64,000 nt of DNA from Drosophila miranda (lineage: Eukaryota; Arthropoda; Insecta; Diptera; Drosophilidae), in assembly GCF_003369915.1 (NCBI RefSeq), contig NW_022881603.1:42330624-42394623 (forward strand), written 5' to 3'. Of the stretch, positions 11,532 to 22,651 are shown piece after piece. Made by a program: the position numbers and the translations under genes. The notes beneath the pieces were generated by a model, which worked only from the letters and a program-made list of their open reading frames with translations, was not told where the DNA came from and did not search any database. Positions within the stretch are counted from its first letter, which is position 1; every line of letters starts with the position of its first letter.

Positions 11532-11748
11532 CTGCAACCAGTGAAGAAAAGAAATCCGCGTTTTTATCGAAAGTTCTGGGTCTTAGTTCTTACCTAATGC
11601 ATTGCTACGCATTCGGTCTATGCTCAGTTTGTGAAAACTAACCTTTAAAAGTCTACTATATGCGCAGGGGTTCAAGTGCTGGGCACCGAGGAGAAGAAGA
11701 ACATCGGTTAATTATGTGGGCGCCAGTGGGATGTCCACACCCGCTCAC

Positions 11749-12132
11749 CTGCACCTGAGCCTGCGAATGAAACTCGTACGAGTCTTTGCCGTGATCGTAG
11801 CTGTAGTAGCAGCCCGTGTTGCCATCGTAGTACAGATCGTACTCCTGGGAGAAAGAGAAACAGAGAGCGGGTTAAAAAAAATTCGTGCCCACGATCTACT
11901 TAGGTCCATCAGAGCGATAACCTCTGAATGTCACAGCACAACGCAGCGGAACGGGACGTCATAAAGATTACATTCGTTGTTTATTGCATATTTACCGCGT
12001 TGTAGTAGTAGCCTGTCTTCGGATCGTAGTACATGCCCGACGTCGGCTCATACACGAAGTTGTTTAGGTTCTCCGCATGCTTAGCCGCCTGGCGCATCTC
12101 GTCCACAAAGCTGAAGACATCTGTTGCCGAAA
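11749..12132 (-). pseudogene. AGGF1: AGGF1 OCRE-domain exons
   Basis: Exons 11996-12132 and 11749-11844 encode the octamer-repeat (OCRE) aromatic motifs FVYEPTSGMYYDPKTGYYYN and EYDLYYDGNTGCYYSYDHG. OCRE domains bind proline-rich spliceosomal proteins in related factors. Both exons have canonical splice sites, and the first joins in phase to exon 2 at 15364 across the intron holding the hexokinase. No lesion is seen in these two exons. Confidence 0.85.
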
Positions 12133-12975
12133 CTGAAAATGACACAACAACCGCTATAACGCCATGTCACAACACATTGCAAGGGACACTGCGCCCTAGC
12201 TAAATTATCGCCCATAGCCACTAGGCCATAAATCGTACACACCCCCACATCCGCCCACTTGCGCAACTTTCAAGCAGCTTTGCAATAAACGGAAGAATGG
12301 GATCTCAGGGCAGCAGCGCTAATCTCAGGCACTAACAAGCTTGAATGTTTGACGCACGCTTTATGATCCGGCCTGGGGCCCCGTTGATAGCGGCAGCGGG
12401 TGGATGGAACGTGAAAATTGTACCTACTCCTTGGAAAAGCATACTGTGATAGCCCTTACCTCGTGCAGGCAGGTGGAGGAGCATGAAATGTCAAAAAGAG
12501 TGTTGATAAGGTCAACCAATGACCAGTCACATGTGTAAATCATTTGTTTTTTTACAGAAATTTAAGAGATGGTGGTCTATCTTGTTTCCTATTATGCAGA
12601 ATAATAATATGCGTCATAAAGTCTGTTGCAACGTAGGTCGGCAAATCGGGAGCTATTGCCAGCAATTGATAGACAGTATTCCAGTCCGAGCGATTAGCAT
12701 ACATCGCGTAGTTGTAGTTTCAGATTCAGATTCAAATTCGGATTCAGCTGGTCTTGCTACTTAAGTGTTTTAGTTTTTAATTTGCTACTAAACGCCTGCT
12801 GCAGATTGTGCAGTTATGTCTACGTCTGACGGAATTGCATTGCGAAAATTGAGCAACTCTTATCGGGGAATAGTGCGAATCGAGGTGTGCTGTCAAGGCG
12901 CCTGGTGGGTTAGTCGTTACTCATCGTTCGAGACAAGCGGTTGGACCCAGAGCCCAGATTAACCGAATCAAAATT

Positions 12976-14270
12976 ATGGATGTGGTTCAAGAGGTGTACA
13001 GTCGATTCTGTGCGGAAATATCAAAGGGCTTGAAGCGGTCCACACATGCGCTATGTGCTTATGTGCAAGACTTGCCGACGGGCGACGAGATGGGGAAGTA
13101 TCTCGCACTGGACTTGGGTGGAACCAACTTCCGGGTGCTGCTTGTTTCCCTCAAAGGTCATCACGACGCCATGGTGGAGTCCCAGATATATGCAGTTCCG
13201 AAGGATTTGATGGTTGGCCCTGGCGTCGAGTTATTCGATCACATCGCTGACTGTCTGGCCAGATTTGTGGAAAAGCATGAAATGCGAAATTCCCATCTCC
13301 CACTAGGTTTCACCTTTTCGTTTCCCTGCGAACAGAAAGGTCTCAAGGAGGCCATTTTGACGCGCTGGACAAAAGGCTTTGGCAGTCCGGGTGTGGAAGG
13401 CGAAGACGTGGGTCGTTTGCTGCATGAGGCCATCCAGCGACGGGGCGATGCTGACATTGCCGTCGTGGCCATACTCAACGATACCACAGGCACTCTCATG
13501 TCCTGCGCACACCGAAATGCTGACTGTCGTATAGGCGTTATCGTGGGAACTGGCTGCAACGCCTGCTACGTCGAAGACGTAGCGAACGTGGATCTTCTGC
13601 ACGCGGACTTCAAACGAAACCAGAAAGAGGTCCTGGTCAATGCAGAGTGGGGAGCCTTTGGTGAGAGCGGCCAACTGGATTTTGTGCGCACCGAATATGA
13701 CCGCGAGGTGGACGATACGTCGATCAAGTCGGAGCAATTATTTGAAAAAATGACTTCCGGCATGTATCTGGGAAGATTAGTTCGTTTAATACTGATGCGC
13801 GCCATGCAGAGCAAAGTCCTATTCAAGTTAAGCAATCGACGGGAACATTTTGCCACCGCGTTGCAAAAAAATGAAGACGTCTTCGAAACACATTCATAAC
13901 CGAGATTGAGTCGGATTCTTTTACAGAATTTTCGAAAACAAGAACTATTATCACGGAGCTCTTTGGGCTGGAGAAGGCCTCAGTCGAGGACTGCCAGAAA
14001 ATCAAGTACATCTGCGAGTGTGTGTCCAAGCGGGCGGCCACCTTGGTGGCCATTGGCGTCAGTGGCCTGATCAACAGAATTTCAGATCGCAGAGTTTTTG
14101 TTGGCATGGACGACTCCGTGTACAGGTACCATCCTAAATTTGACGCCTACATGCGCAATACAATGCACAAGCTGGTGAAGTCGGACAAGGAGTTTGATAT
14201 TATGCTATCGGAGGATGGATCGGGGCGTGGTGCGGCTCTTGTCGCCGCTGTCGCCAGTAAGACGAAGTGA
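12976..14270 (+). pseudogene. Intronless hexokinase nested antisense in AGGF1 intron, frameshifted
   Basis: The first part (12976-13899) encodes ALDLGGTNFRVLLV (phosphate-binding), LGFTFSFPCEQKGLKEAIL (sugar-binding), AILNDTTGTLMSCAH (with the catalytic Asp), IGVIVGTGCNACYVED, VNAEWGAFG and SGMYLGRLVRLIL. A one-base loss at about 13891-13896 ends this frame early. The next frame (13896-14270) continues with the C-terminal lobe: ASVEDCQKIKYICECVS, LVAIGVSGLINR, SVYRYHPKFD and SEDGSGRGAALVAAVA, ending at TGA 14268-14270 followed by AATAAA at 14274-14279. Normal length is about 450 residues; the frameshift removes about 120. Hexokinases phosphorylate glucose using ATP. There is no intron, and the N-terminus is short, although the frame is open upstream of the ATG. 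Drosophila has several hexokinases and I cannot say which one this is. Confidence 0.9.
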
Positions 14271-14273
14271 TAG

Positions 14274-14279
14274 AATAAA
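14274..14279 (+). terminator. Polyadenylation signal of the hexokinase
   Basis: AATAAA lies four bases after the TGA at 14268-14270. A DINE-1 begins at the next base (14280), so the natural cleavage site and 3' flank have been displaced by the insertion. Confidence 0.55.
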
Positions 14280-15338
14280 CGAGGGGGAACGTTGTGAGTT
14301 GCTGCGGAGACCGCAACTCTACAGTTATACGCTAATATTAAACGACACGACAAGGAATGCGTGCGAGAGAGACAGAAAATCAGTCTGAGCGTGACGTCGG
14401 GTGCTGCGTAGCCAGTGCAAATTGATTTGTTCCTTTTGGCTATAAAAATGATCTGATCTGATCCAGATTCAGCAATCTGATAGATATGGTCATTATCTAT
14501 GATTCTGCGTTTTTAGTTTTCTCGTATCCTCAATATTGTGGATGCCGTCCTTTGTGGGGGCGGAAGGGGGTGGGGCGAAATTTTGAGATATACGTTTTAT
14601 AGTGAGATCTAACAGGAGTGCGGATACCAAATTTGGTTACTCTAGCCTTAATAGTCTCTGAGATTTGTGAATATCCCCAGATTTTCGGCCTTTGCGGGGG
14701 CGGAAGGGGGTGTGGCGAAAAATTTTGAAACAAACTCGTCTCGGTCCGATATATTTGGAGTGTGGATACCAAATTTTGTTGCTCTAGCTTTTATAGTCTC
14801 TGAGATCTTGGCGCTAATGTTTTACTCTAAGCAAAGCCGGCTATGCTACGTGTGTGTTAGAGAGAGACAGGGCGAGAAAGCATGAAATTGTTTTCTTGAT
14901 TCTGGCTATAATAAATATACGATCTGGTTCATATTTTGCACTCTAGAAGATATAGTCATCATCTACGATTCTGCGTTTTTAGTTTTCTCGTATCGTCGAA
15001 ATTGTGGATGCCACAGATTTTCGACCTTTGTGGGGGCGGAAGTGGGCGGGGCAAAGTTTTGAAATATTCTTGTAGCAGTGACATATCACAGAAGTCTGGA
15101 TCCAAAACATCGTTGCTCTCGCTCTATATATAGTCTTTGAGCACTAGGCGCTGAAGGGGACGGACAGACGGACGGACAGACGGACAGACAGACATGGCTC
15201 AATCGACTCGGCTATTGATGCTGATCAAGAATATATATACTTTATGGGGTCGGAAACGATTCTTTTTGGACGTTACACACATCCACTTTTACCACAAATC
15301 TAATATACCCCAATACTCATTTTGAGTATCGGGTATAA
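14280..15338 (+). mobile_element. DINE-1 element, copy D3, in AGGF1 intron 2
   Basis: Standard DINE-1 ends, but about 36 bases of the 5' region are missing, including tatacccgatact, so the 5' sub-terminal repeat is lost. Its middle is of subfamily A. Its 3' portion from about 14967 is the start of the segment duplicated at 28505. It lies 25 bases from AGGF1 exon 2. Confidence 0.9.
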
Positions 15339-15363
15339 AAATTGGCTCATTCCTGGAACTTAC

Positions 15364-15728
15364 ATTCTGCGGCAGTCTCCTTTTTTTCACTTTTGCCAGG
15401 AACTTCTTCCTCGTCTGAATCGATGCTAGACTGTATGGCTGTATGACATAGTTTCTTCTCCTGGCTCAGCTGTGTCTGAAAATCATAATTATTAATACAT
15501 ACTATATGCACTATAAAATGTTTTTTTTACTTGTTTCAGCTTTTGTTTGTTGGCCGCAAGCCTAGTGTCGTATTTTCGGATAATTCCATGTAGTTTTTCA
15601 ATGTACTGGTATAATTGCCGCTGATCGCAGGCCTCTACATCCTGCATGCTCTTCAACTGTATAAAATCATGCTCTGAAGCAGCTTCACTAGAATCTTCCC
15701 CGGCCGCTGCCTCCGCCGCCTCAGACAT
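15364..15728 (-). pseudogene. AGGF1: AGGF1 exons 1-2, original copy (start codon and coiled coil)
   Basis: Exon 1 (15531-15728) starts with ATG and an acidic/Ala-rich stretch (MSEAAEAAAGEDSSEAASE), then a predicted coiled coil (QRQLYQYIEKLHGIIRKYD). Exon 2 (15364-15475) continues TQLSQEKKLC...SDEEEVPGKSEKK and joins in phase to the OCRE exon at 12132. Donors gtaaaa and gtaagt and acceptor ttttcag are present. These two exons are open; the lesions lie downstream. An almost identical copy lies at 28901-29265. Confidence 0.85.
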
Positions 15729-16018
15729 TTTCTGTTTTTATAATTTTTTTTGAGTGCTTCGCCTGATGAAGGTGTAAATTGCCAGGACAGAGAAGTATTC
15801 GATTTTGGTGCACTTGATATAACAAGTTATAACAAAATAAAACATAAATTTCGTCGATGAAGTCAAAATATACGGTCTGACTCAAAGAAATATACCAAAA
15901 TATACCGTTCCATTTTTAAAATATACCGTAAATATATATATCTACATTCTATATACATATTCCTCGCTTTTGATATTCCATCGAATATTACTAGCTAGCC
16001 CCACATAATTTGATCCAA
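15729..16018 (-). promoter_or_regulatory. AGGF1 promoter region with repeated GGTATATTTT motifs
   Basis: On the minus strand this 290-base region contains several copies of GGTATATTTT-type boxes (complement at 15864-15883, 15890-15906, 15918-15930), including gtcagaccgtatatttt, found identically 17 bases long before Lnpk at 44289-44305. The boxes resemble Drosophila TATA-less housekeeping core promoters (Ohler motif 6 and, loosely, Motif 1). The gypsy-like LTR starts at 16019, so the promoter is left with less than 300 bases of native flank. Confidence 0.55.
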
Positions 16019-16691
16019 TGTTCCAGTTCCACCTGAACGATAGGTGGCCAGGGCTGAGGGCGACGCGCCATCTAGTGGAAGTCCAGAAGGCTCGATGGTG
16101 TATGGTGACATCGGGGGGAGCTGGAGCCGTACTGGGGATATAAGAAAGAGAATAGGATTAGTTATATGTAGTAGTAAAGGGAAAAAGGGATAAATAGGAG
16201 TGAAAATATTAGAAAACGTGGATTGGATTATGGAAATCGTGGCGCGTGGACGGAAGAGGAACGTCGAAATTTGAAATTTTGTGCTTAAAACAGAAAGTTT
16301 GAAGTGAGTACAGGAAAAAGCGGGCGAGAAAATAGGTTGTAATGCAGAAAATTTTACTCACAGCCGGCAAGGAATATAGCCACCAGAACCGGGCCAGAAG
16401 GTTTCCTGGAGTCCTCTCCAGAAACCCCGAAACCCTATTCACACACACACACGCGCACACGTATACACGGACCTATATAAATTAAGGGCTGACCGGCCAC
16501 GGCCAGCGATCGCCCGCGTCGTTTGAACTTAAAGGAAAAAAAAACATAATCCGCACTCCAAACACCGTTCCACATTAAATGTTATTTTGTTCTGTGTGTG
16601 GTCCTTTATTTAGTATTTAGTATTAGCTTAAACCGTTTAACGTAAAATCTTGGCCATTGAACTAAATATGTAAAAACACCAACACCTTTCA
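16019..16691 (+). repeat. LTR1, short type
   Basis: Starts TGTTCCAG and ends about CACCTTTCA, 673 bases. It carries the short-type junction GGTTTCCTGGAG-tcct-CTCCAGAAACC, a near-perfect fold-back, where LTR3 and LTR5 have about 180 extra bases. Its left part has the 5'-LTR base set (ttccacctg, ccagggctgaggg), shared only with LTR4. Confidence 0.8.
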
Positions 16692-17676
16692 CGAGCGTAA
16701 AGCTGGTCCTTAATGGCGCGGGGTGATTGATGCTAGGGATGGATAGACGGAGGCAGTTAACGGAAATATAAAATATGTGATAGGGACTTACGAATTACAG
16801 TTGAACATTTTGTCGCTATTCGATGTCGCAGGTGAACGTAAGTCACTGCCGTTCAACAAAAAAAATGGACAGGGAGTTTGCGACGGACACATTGCCTGGT
16901 GGACTGTGATATCGAATAAATCTGTGATGGAATGTGATATTGGAATAAGTTAGAGTAAGTCATGTAGGTAAATGTTCATTGTAGTTTCGCACCTGCTTGT
17001 TTAAAACAAAGCAGCTTTCGTGTTTTTGAACCTGTTGTCTGTCTGCCGAGAGGTGGTGAGGAGTAGGTGGCCCGGGAGTCGTAAAGACAACCCGCGATGC
17101 ATCTGATGTCATGGCAGATCGGTATGATGGATGACAGGAACAAATCACAAGCAAAGTGAGCTCATGCGCCGTGAGGCTTCTCGTTTATCGGCCATCGCTT
17201 AGAGTAGATGACAGGCCACACAAAGGTGGTGTTCGTAATTGTAGGATATCCGTAGGGCGACTGTCAAGTGGAGCGCAGAAACTGGAGCGGTTTCTGGTCC
17301 CGGCTAGTCACGTGTCCACCTCTTAATGAATCTTGTAAGAAGAAGAAGAACTGTTAGGCATTTTTGTTGTTAGGTTTTGTGTTGTGTTGAATGTGTTTGA
17401 AGTTTGAGTGTCTTAGGTGTCGATCGAATATACATGTATGTTATTATTTATTTATTTATTCAAATATTTAATTGCATATATCTCGTTAACGGCGCTAGTT
17501 GGCGCAATATTTATATCGGTATTTATTTATTTATTTATCGGAGTATTTATTGGTCCGAAGCGTGGTGTTATTTATTCTTACTAGTTATTTCTTTGGGTAT
17601 TTATTTCTTTATTTATATATATTATCTTAGTTTAGGAGTTTCCCTTTTTTTTTAATATTGGTGTTGCTCGGTGCAG

Positions 17677-19215
17677 ATGCCACAAGAAGGGGGTAGTCGA
17701 CAGTATCATACGCGAACAAAACAGTGGACCAGATAGGAGAAGTGTCAGGGGCGATGTTTGATCAAGATCGGGAGGAACTTGGAGCTGTGGGTGGGTTGCC
17801 AAGAACACCGGTCCAGGCCAGGTCAGAAGAATGGCCAATGTCCGATCCTACACCCACGCTTGCTTCCGAACTGGCATCAGCAGTCAACGTATCGTTGGCG
17901 CAGGCTCATGCGACACACAGGGCAGCGAACACTGACTCGATTAGTCGGGTGTTGCAGGAGGAGTTGCGTAAGGGGTTTATCGAGATGATGCACCAACTCA
18001 ACGAGGTCCTCCAGCCGGTTAGACAGCTGCAGCAGCAGAAGGAACCGCGGCGGGAGGAGGTTCACCACGAGCAGGAGTATCGAGGAGCAATCGAAAGGTA
18101 AGCCGTCTAGCACGACTGATGCGCCGATTCCGCCACCAAAACCATTTTTGGCTCGCTCGGGGCGAGGTGGTATTGGTCCAAAACCGTCTTCAGGAGTAGG
18201 ACCGACCGCATCCAGTGAGCAGCATCAACGGGGTGGGCATCAAGCGCGAAATTGGCGAAACCCGATAGCACTCAGACACTCGGGTCAGGGTCGTGGCGAG
18301 GGTACGAGAGCTGGTGGGATTCCTCGAGAAGATCCGCATCCAAATCCCCCGGGTTATACACCTTGGCCACGGTGGGGCCGAGTCGAAAAATGGGACGTGA
18401 CGTTCGACGGAGACAGCAACAAAATGACAGTCGAGGATTTTGTGTTCCGAATTGAATTCCTACAAGCCCAATGCCGCTGTCCGTGGGATGAAGTTCTAAA
18501 GGGATTTCATCACCTGGTTACAGGAAACGCGCGGCAGTACATCCGTGATCATGGCTGTGGTGTTTGGCAGGAACTAAGGGGCGACTTAATTGCTCGTTTC
18601 CGAGGCACGGCGTCCGAGTTCGACCGCATGAGAGAACTGCGAGAAAGAATGCAGTGGTCAAACGAGAGTGTGGAAGACTTTTTACATGTCATGAGAAAGC
18701 TCGCGTCGAGGTCGGAGATGCCACCACCTGAAAAGGAGATGGTAAAAATCGTCAAAAAGGCACTCACAGATGAGATAGCGAGTTTCGTCTACGGATTACG
18801 GGTTTATTCCTTAAACCAACTGCGGGATGAGTGCGTGGAAATAGAGGCACATCTGAAGAGGAAGGCTCGATCTTCGTGGCGAGGAGCACCCAAAGCCACA
18901 AACTATGGTCGCGGGGCGAATGCGAACGTCAGCGAGGTCGCGCAGGATCGGTCGAGTAGCGATGAAGAGGCAGAGGTTATTGAGGAAGCGCAAGTGACAC
19001 AGCGTGTTCCACAGAAGTTGATTTGCTGGAACTGCGGGCAGACCGATCATGGCTTTAGGGACTGTATGGCATCGGAGAGGCGAATTTTCTGCTACCGGTG
19101 TGGAAAGCCCGATGCATATTGTCCAAACTGTCCGAATTGCGAGGGAAACGAGAAGAGGGGTGCGATCCAAGCAGGCGAATCACGCTCACAGAAGGGGCCT
19201 GCGCAGAGAAAGTAG
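17677..19215 (+). pseudogene. gag of array copy 1, disrupted
   Basis: Same Gag as copy 3, with private indels: bases missing shortly after the start (about 17710-17720), a changed stretch near 18092-18102 that ends the first frame, and a 12-base in-frame loss near 18533 that removes a short aromatic segment. The Gag core and the CCHC zinc knuckles (CWNCGQTDHGFRDC, CYRCGKPDAYC) are still present at the 3' end. Confidence 0.85.
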
Positions 19216-19321
19216 AAGAAAATAAAAATGAATTAGACAGACGTAAATTGCATGCTATGTTAAGGAACTTATCATATGAAGAGCGCTTAAGAAATTATTT
19301 AGAAACCAGAAATAGAATATT

Positions 19322-21840
19322 TTGCGAGCACTGTCGGTGCGGGTGAGAAAGGCGAGAACCCGGTTTAAGCAAAGGCGAGCTATGAGGAGGCAGGTGATTG
19401 CTTCAGTAAAGCGTTGTTGCAAGAAAGACCCGAGAGTTTTCGCAGAAATCTCTATAATGGGCGAGTCCGTGCGAGGCCTGTTGGATTCAGGCGCAACACA
19501 CAGGATGCTAGGGTGTAATGGTCAGGAATTCCTGGAGAAGCTGGGCGTGGAGTCTCGTCGATATTCTTCTATAGTGAAGGTAGCGAATGGGGAAGATCGC
19601 GCAATCGTTGGCCGAGTAGAATTACCGGTGAAATACAAAGGAGATGTAAAAAGATTAACGTTTTTCGTATTCCCTTTCTTGGAGCAGGAAATTTACTTGG
19701 TGGTAGACTTTTGGCGGGTATTCTCATTGGCTCCTGAGGTGATGGGAGAAGGTCCAGTAGGGGCATCTCACAGATTAGTGGAAGAAGTGCTGGCTGATCA
19801 AGTCGCTCACTATGTGGAAGGCCCGGAGAAGGAGATAGTGCAGGAAGAATGGGAGTTGTCAGAAGAGCAAAGGGCAGCCTTGGATCAGGTGAAGGCAGAG
19901 TTTCTGACTTTCGAAGCCGTAGGCCTGGGGAGGACGTCGAGAGAGACTCACAAAATTCAGTTGGTGGAGAAGGCCGAGCCTGAAGATGGATCCGGATCGT
20001 GTGTCGGCCATTTTGCGCATTCCCGAGCCGCGATCTGTTCGAGAATTGCGTAGTTTCCTGGCAACTGCGGGCTGTTACCGGCGCTTTATGAAAAACTATG
20101 CTGAGATGGCCGGTCCGCTCACAGACGCCCTGAAAAAGTCGGGAAATGGAAAGTTTAAATTGACGGGGGAGGCAAAACGAGCCATGGGGGAGCTAAAAGC
20201 TGCACTCACCTCGGCACCAGTCCTGGTACACGCGGATTTCAAGCGGCACTTCTACATACAGTGCGACGCCTCACATTATGGGGTAGGAGCCGTACTCTTC
20301 CAACGGGATGACGAGCAGAACGAGAGGCCCATAGCGTTTTTCTCTGCCAAACTGAATTGCCACCAAAAAAACTACTCGGTGACAGAGAAGGAGTGTCTGG
20401 CAGCCCTTATGGCGATCCTTAAGTTCCGTCCGTACGTAGAGCTTATGCCGTTTACAGTCATAACTGACCACGCCAGTCTCAAATGGCTCATGACCATGAG
20501 GAACCTGGATGGTCGCTTACCTCGTTGGACCCTTCAACTGCAAGCCTTCGATTTCGGCATAGAACACCGGAAAGGAGCGGACAATGTAGTGGCAGATACA
20601 TTGTCGCGCAGTATTGAAGAGCTGGAAGTGGATCCGAGTAGTATCCTGGGTTTTGAAACGGTGGAGTTTGAATCTGGAGAATATCAGGAGTTAAGGAAGG
20701 AAATAATAGAGAACCAAGACCGCTTACCTGATCTTGGATGATCAACTGGAGGGCGCCGTCTGGAAATTGTGGGTTCCGAGTTCGCTGACGGCCGCGTTGA
20801 CAGACAAAGCACATTCGGAAGAGAAGACAGCGCACGGAGGAATCGCAAAAACCTTGCACTTATTGCGTAGGCAGTTTTACTGGCCGAACATGGCGATAGA
20901 GGTGCGGGATTATATCCGACGGTGCACCGTGTGCAAGGAGTCGAAAGCGCCGAATTATCGGATGCAGGTCGGGATGGGGCAAGAAGTGGTCACTGAGCGC
21001 CCGTTCCAAAAACTTTATATTGATTTTTTGGGCAAATATCCGCGGTCAAAGAACGGTCAGGCGTGGATATTTATTGTAGTTCACTAGTTCTCTAAGTTCA
21101 CATTCCTAAAGACCATGACCAAGGCCACAGAAAAGGAAGTTGTAAGATTCCTCCTTCACGTGGTGTTTTACAAGTTTGGAGTGCCGGAGATGATTCACTC
21201 GGACAATGGGGCTCAGTTCGTCTCGAAAACTTTTAAGGAGATGACCGATGCATTCGGAGTCACTCATATGAGGACGCCAGTGTATTCTCCGCAGAGTAAC
21301 GCAGCCGAACGCGTGAATCGCACAGTACTCAGCGCGATTCGGGCTTATCTGGAAGACGATCACCGGGACTGGGATGTGCATCTGCCGGAGATAGAACTGG
21401 CTATTAGGAACTCGGTTCACGAGGCGACAGGCGTAACACCATTCTTCGCAGTCTTCGGGCAGCAAATGTATTTGCATGGGTCATGCTACAAGCTGGCAAA
21501 GCGACTGCGGTCAATCGGCGAGCATGACATATCGCTGCTGGAGGGTCAGGACAAGCGACAACTCATCCAAGAGAGGAGTCGCGCTAGTTTACATCAGGCA
21601 TACGAGCGTAGTAGGGTAATGTACAACCAGCGAGCTCGGGTGTTTTACGCGAGGCCGGGACAAGAGGTATTCCGCCGAAATTTTGTCTTTAGTGACTTCG
21701 GAAAAGGCTTTAATGCCAAGTTCGCGCGCAAATTCATCCGATGCCGGGTAGTGAAGCCAGTAGGAGAGAACGCGTATGCTCTGGAGGACCTTAACGGCCG
21801 TCCCATAGGAGTGTACCACGCCAAAGACCTGAGAATGTAG
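19322..21840 (+). pseudogene. pol of array copy 1: protease, RNase H, integrase; RT core deleted
   Basis: Order: aspartic protease with LLDSGATHRML (about 19480-19510), then at about 19976-19986 a direct jump to the end of the RT thumb (RIPEPRSVRELRSFLATAG), so the RT fingers and palm, including the catalytic aspartate box, are absent. RNase H (QCDASHYGVGAVLF, TDHASLKWL, KGADNVVADTLSR) follows, then a frame break near 20740, the integrase HHCC zinc finger, an in-frame TAG at 21085-21087, and the integrase core with IDFLG, HSDNGAQF and NAAERVNR. The RT deletion, the frame break and the TAG are shared with the other two copies. Confidence 0.88.
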
Positions 21841-21980
21841 TGAGGTGTGGGTGTGGCCTACGTTGGGCGCGGCAGAAGAATGCAGGGCACGCCGGCGTGT
21901 GCTCAATAGTGTTCTGGAATCCGGTGGGCATGCCCACGCGTATGTTGTCCATCCTGGGACTGACGACATACTCGTGGTGG

Positions 21981-22651
21981 TGTTCCAGTCCCACCTGAAC
22001 GATAGGTGGCCATGGCTGAAGGCGACGCGCCATCTAGCGGAAGTCCAGGGAGGCTCGATGGTGTATGGTGACATCGGGGGGAGCTGGAGCCGTACTGGGG
22101 ATATAAGAAAGAGAATAGGATTAGTTATTAGTAAAGGGAAAAAGGGATAAATAGGAGGGAAAATATTAGAAAACGTGGATTGGATTATGGAAATCGTGGC
22201 GCGTGGACGGAAGAGTAACGTCGAAATTTGAAATTTTGTGCTTAAAACAGAAAGTTTGAAGGGAGTACAGGAAAAAGCGGGCGAGAAAATAGGTTGTAAT
22301 GCAGAAAATTCTACTCACAGCCGGCAAGGAATATAGCCACCAGAACCGGGCCAGAAGGTTTCCTGGAGTCCTCTCCAGAAACCCCGAAACCCTATTCACA
22401 CACACACACGCGCACACGTATACACGGACCTATATAAATTAAGGGCTGACCTGCCACGGCCAGCGATCGCCGATCGCGTCGATTGAACTTAAAGGAAAAA
22501 AAAACATAATCCGCACTCCAAACACCGTTCCACATTAAATGTTATTTTGTTCTGTGTGTGGTCCTTTATTTAGTATTTAGTATTAGCTTAAACCGTTTAA
22601 CGTAAAATCTTGGCCATTGAACTAAATATGTAAAAACACCAACACCTTTCA
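21981..22651 (+). repeat. LTR2, mosaic of long- and short-type LTRs
   Basis: The left part carries 3'-LTR bases (tcccacctg, ccatggctgaagg, tagcggaagtccaggg) as in LTR3 and LTR5, while the right part has the short fold-back junction as in LTR1 and LTR4. It also has a private loss near 22125. It is shared between copies 1 and 2, as expected for an exchange between a 3' LTR and a 5' LTR. Confidence 0.8.

Larger units (their letters stand above)
9925..15728 (-). pseudogene. AGGF1: AGGF1 homologue (FHA, OCRE, G-patch), disrupted by two stops and a frameshift
   Basis: Nine exons on the minus strand: 15531-15728, 15364-15475, 11996-12132, 11749-11844, 11129-11531, 10551-11023, 10339-10462, 10160-10265, 9925-10086. 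Domain order is N-terminal coiled coil, OCRE, acidic/Lys-rich linker, FHA, G-patch, conserved tail, matching Angiogenic factor with G-patch and FHA domains. I recall the D. melanogaster homologue as CG8079. The summed exon length is 1811, one base short of 604 codons. Lesions seen: TAA at 11265-11267, TGA at 10920-10922 (in the FHA start, before SLGRD), a one-base loss near 10770, and no GT after the G-patch exon (bases 10154-10159 read GAAAAC). A 3.2-kb second intron contains a hexokinase and a DINE-1. The family is a nuclear, RNA-processing-associated protein. Sequencing error is an alternative for single lesions but unlikely for all of them. Confidence 0.88.
16019..22651 (+). mobile_element. 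Ty3/gypsy-like LTR element, array copy 1
   Basis: 5' LTR 16019-16691, leader 16692-17676 with ATTTATTT-rich tracts, gag, pol, and 3' LTR 21981-22651 that also serves as the 5' LTR of copy 2. Gag and pol are both broken. The outer limits are set by homology between the LTRs. No clear polypurine tract precedes 21981, so the true LTR edge may be up to about 135 bases further left (after the integrase stop), with the outermost LTRs truncated. No env-like frame follows integrase. Confidence 0.88.

Noticed and set aside
11640..11715. Short plus-strand stretch that could read as a peptide between AGGF1 exons 4 and 5
   Set aside because: No splice sites on either strand fit the AGGF1 phase, and exons 4 and 5 join in phase without it.
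16692..16760. Primer-binding site after the gypsy-like 5' LTR
   Set aside because: A tggcgcgg segment occurs about 20 bases downstream, but not adjacent to the LTR end, so the match to a tRNA 3' end is not convincing.
17430..17625. ATTTATTT-rich tract in the LTR element leader as a regulatory AU-rich element
   Set aside because: Repeated in all three copies only because of the duplication; it lies in the 5' leader rather than a 3' UTR, so no function can be argued.
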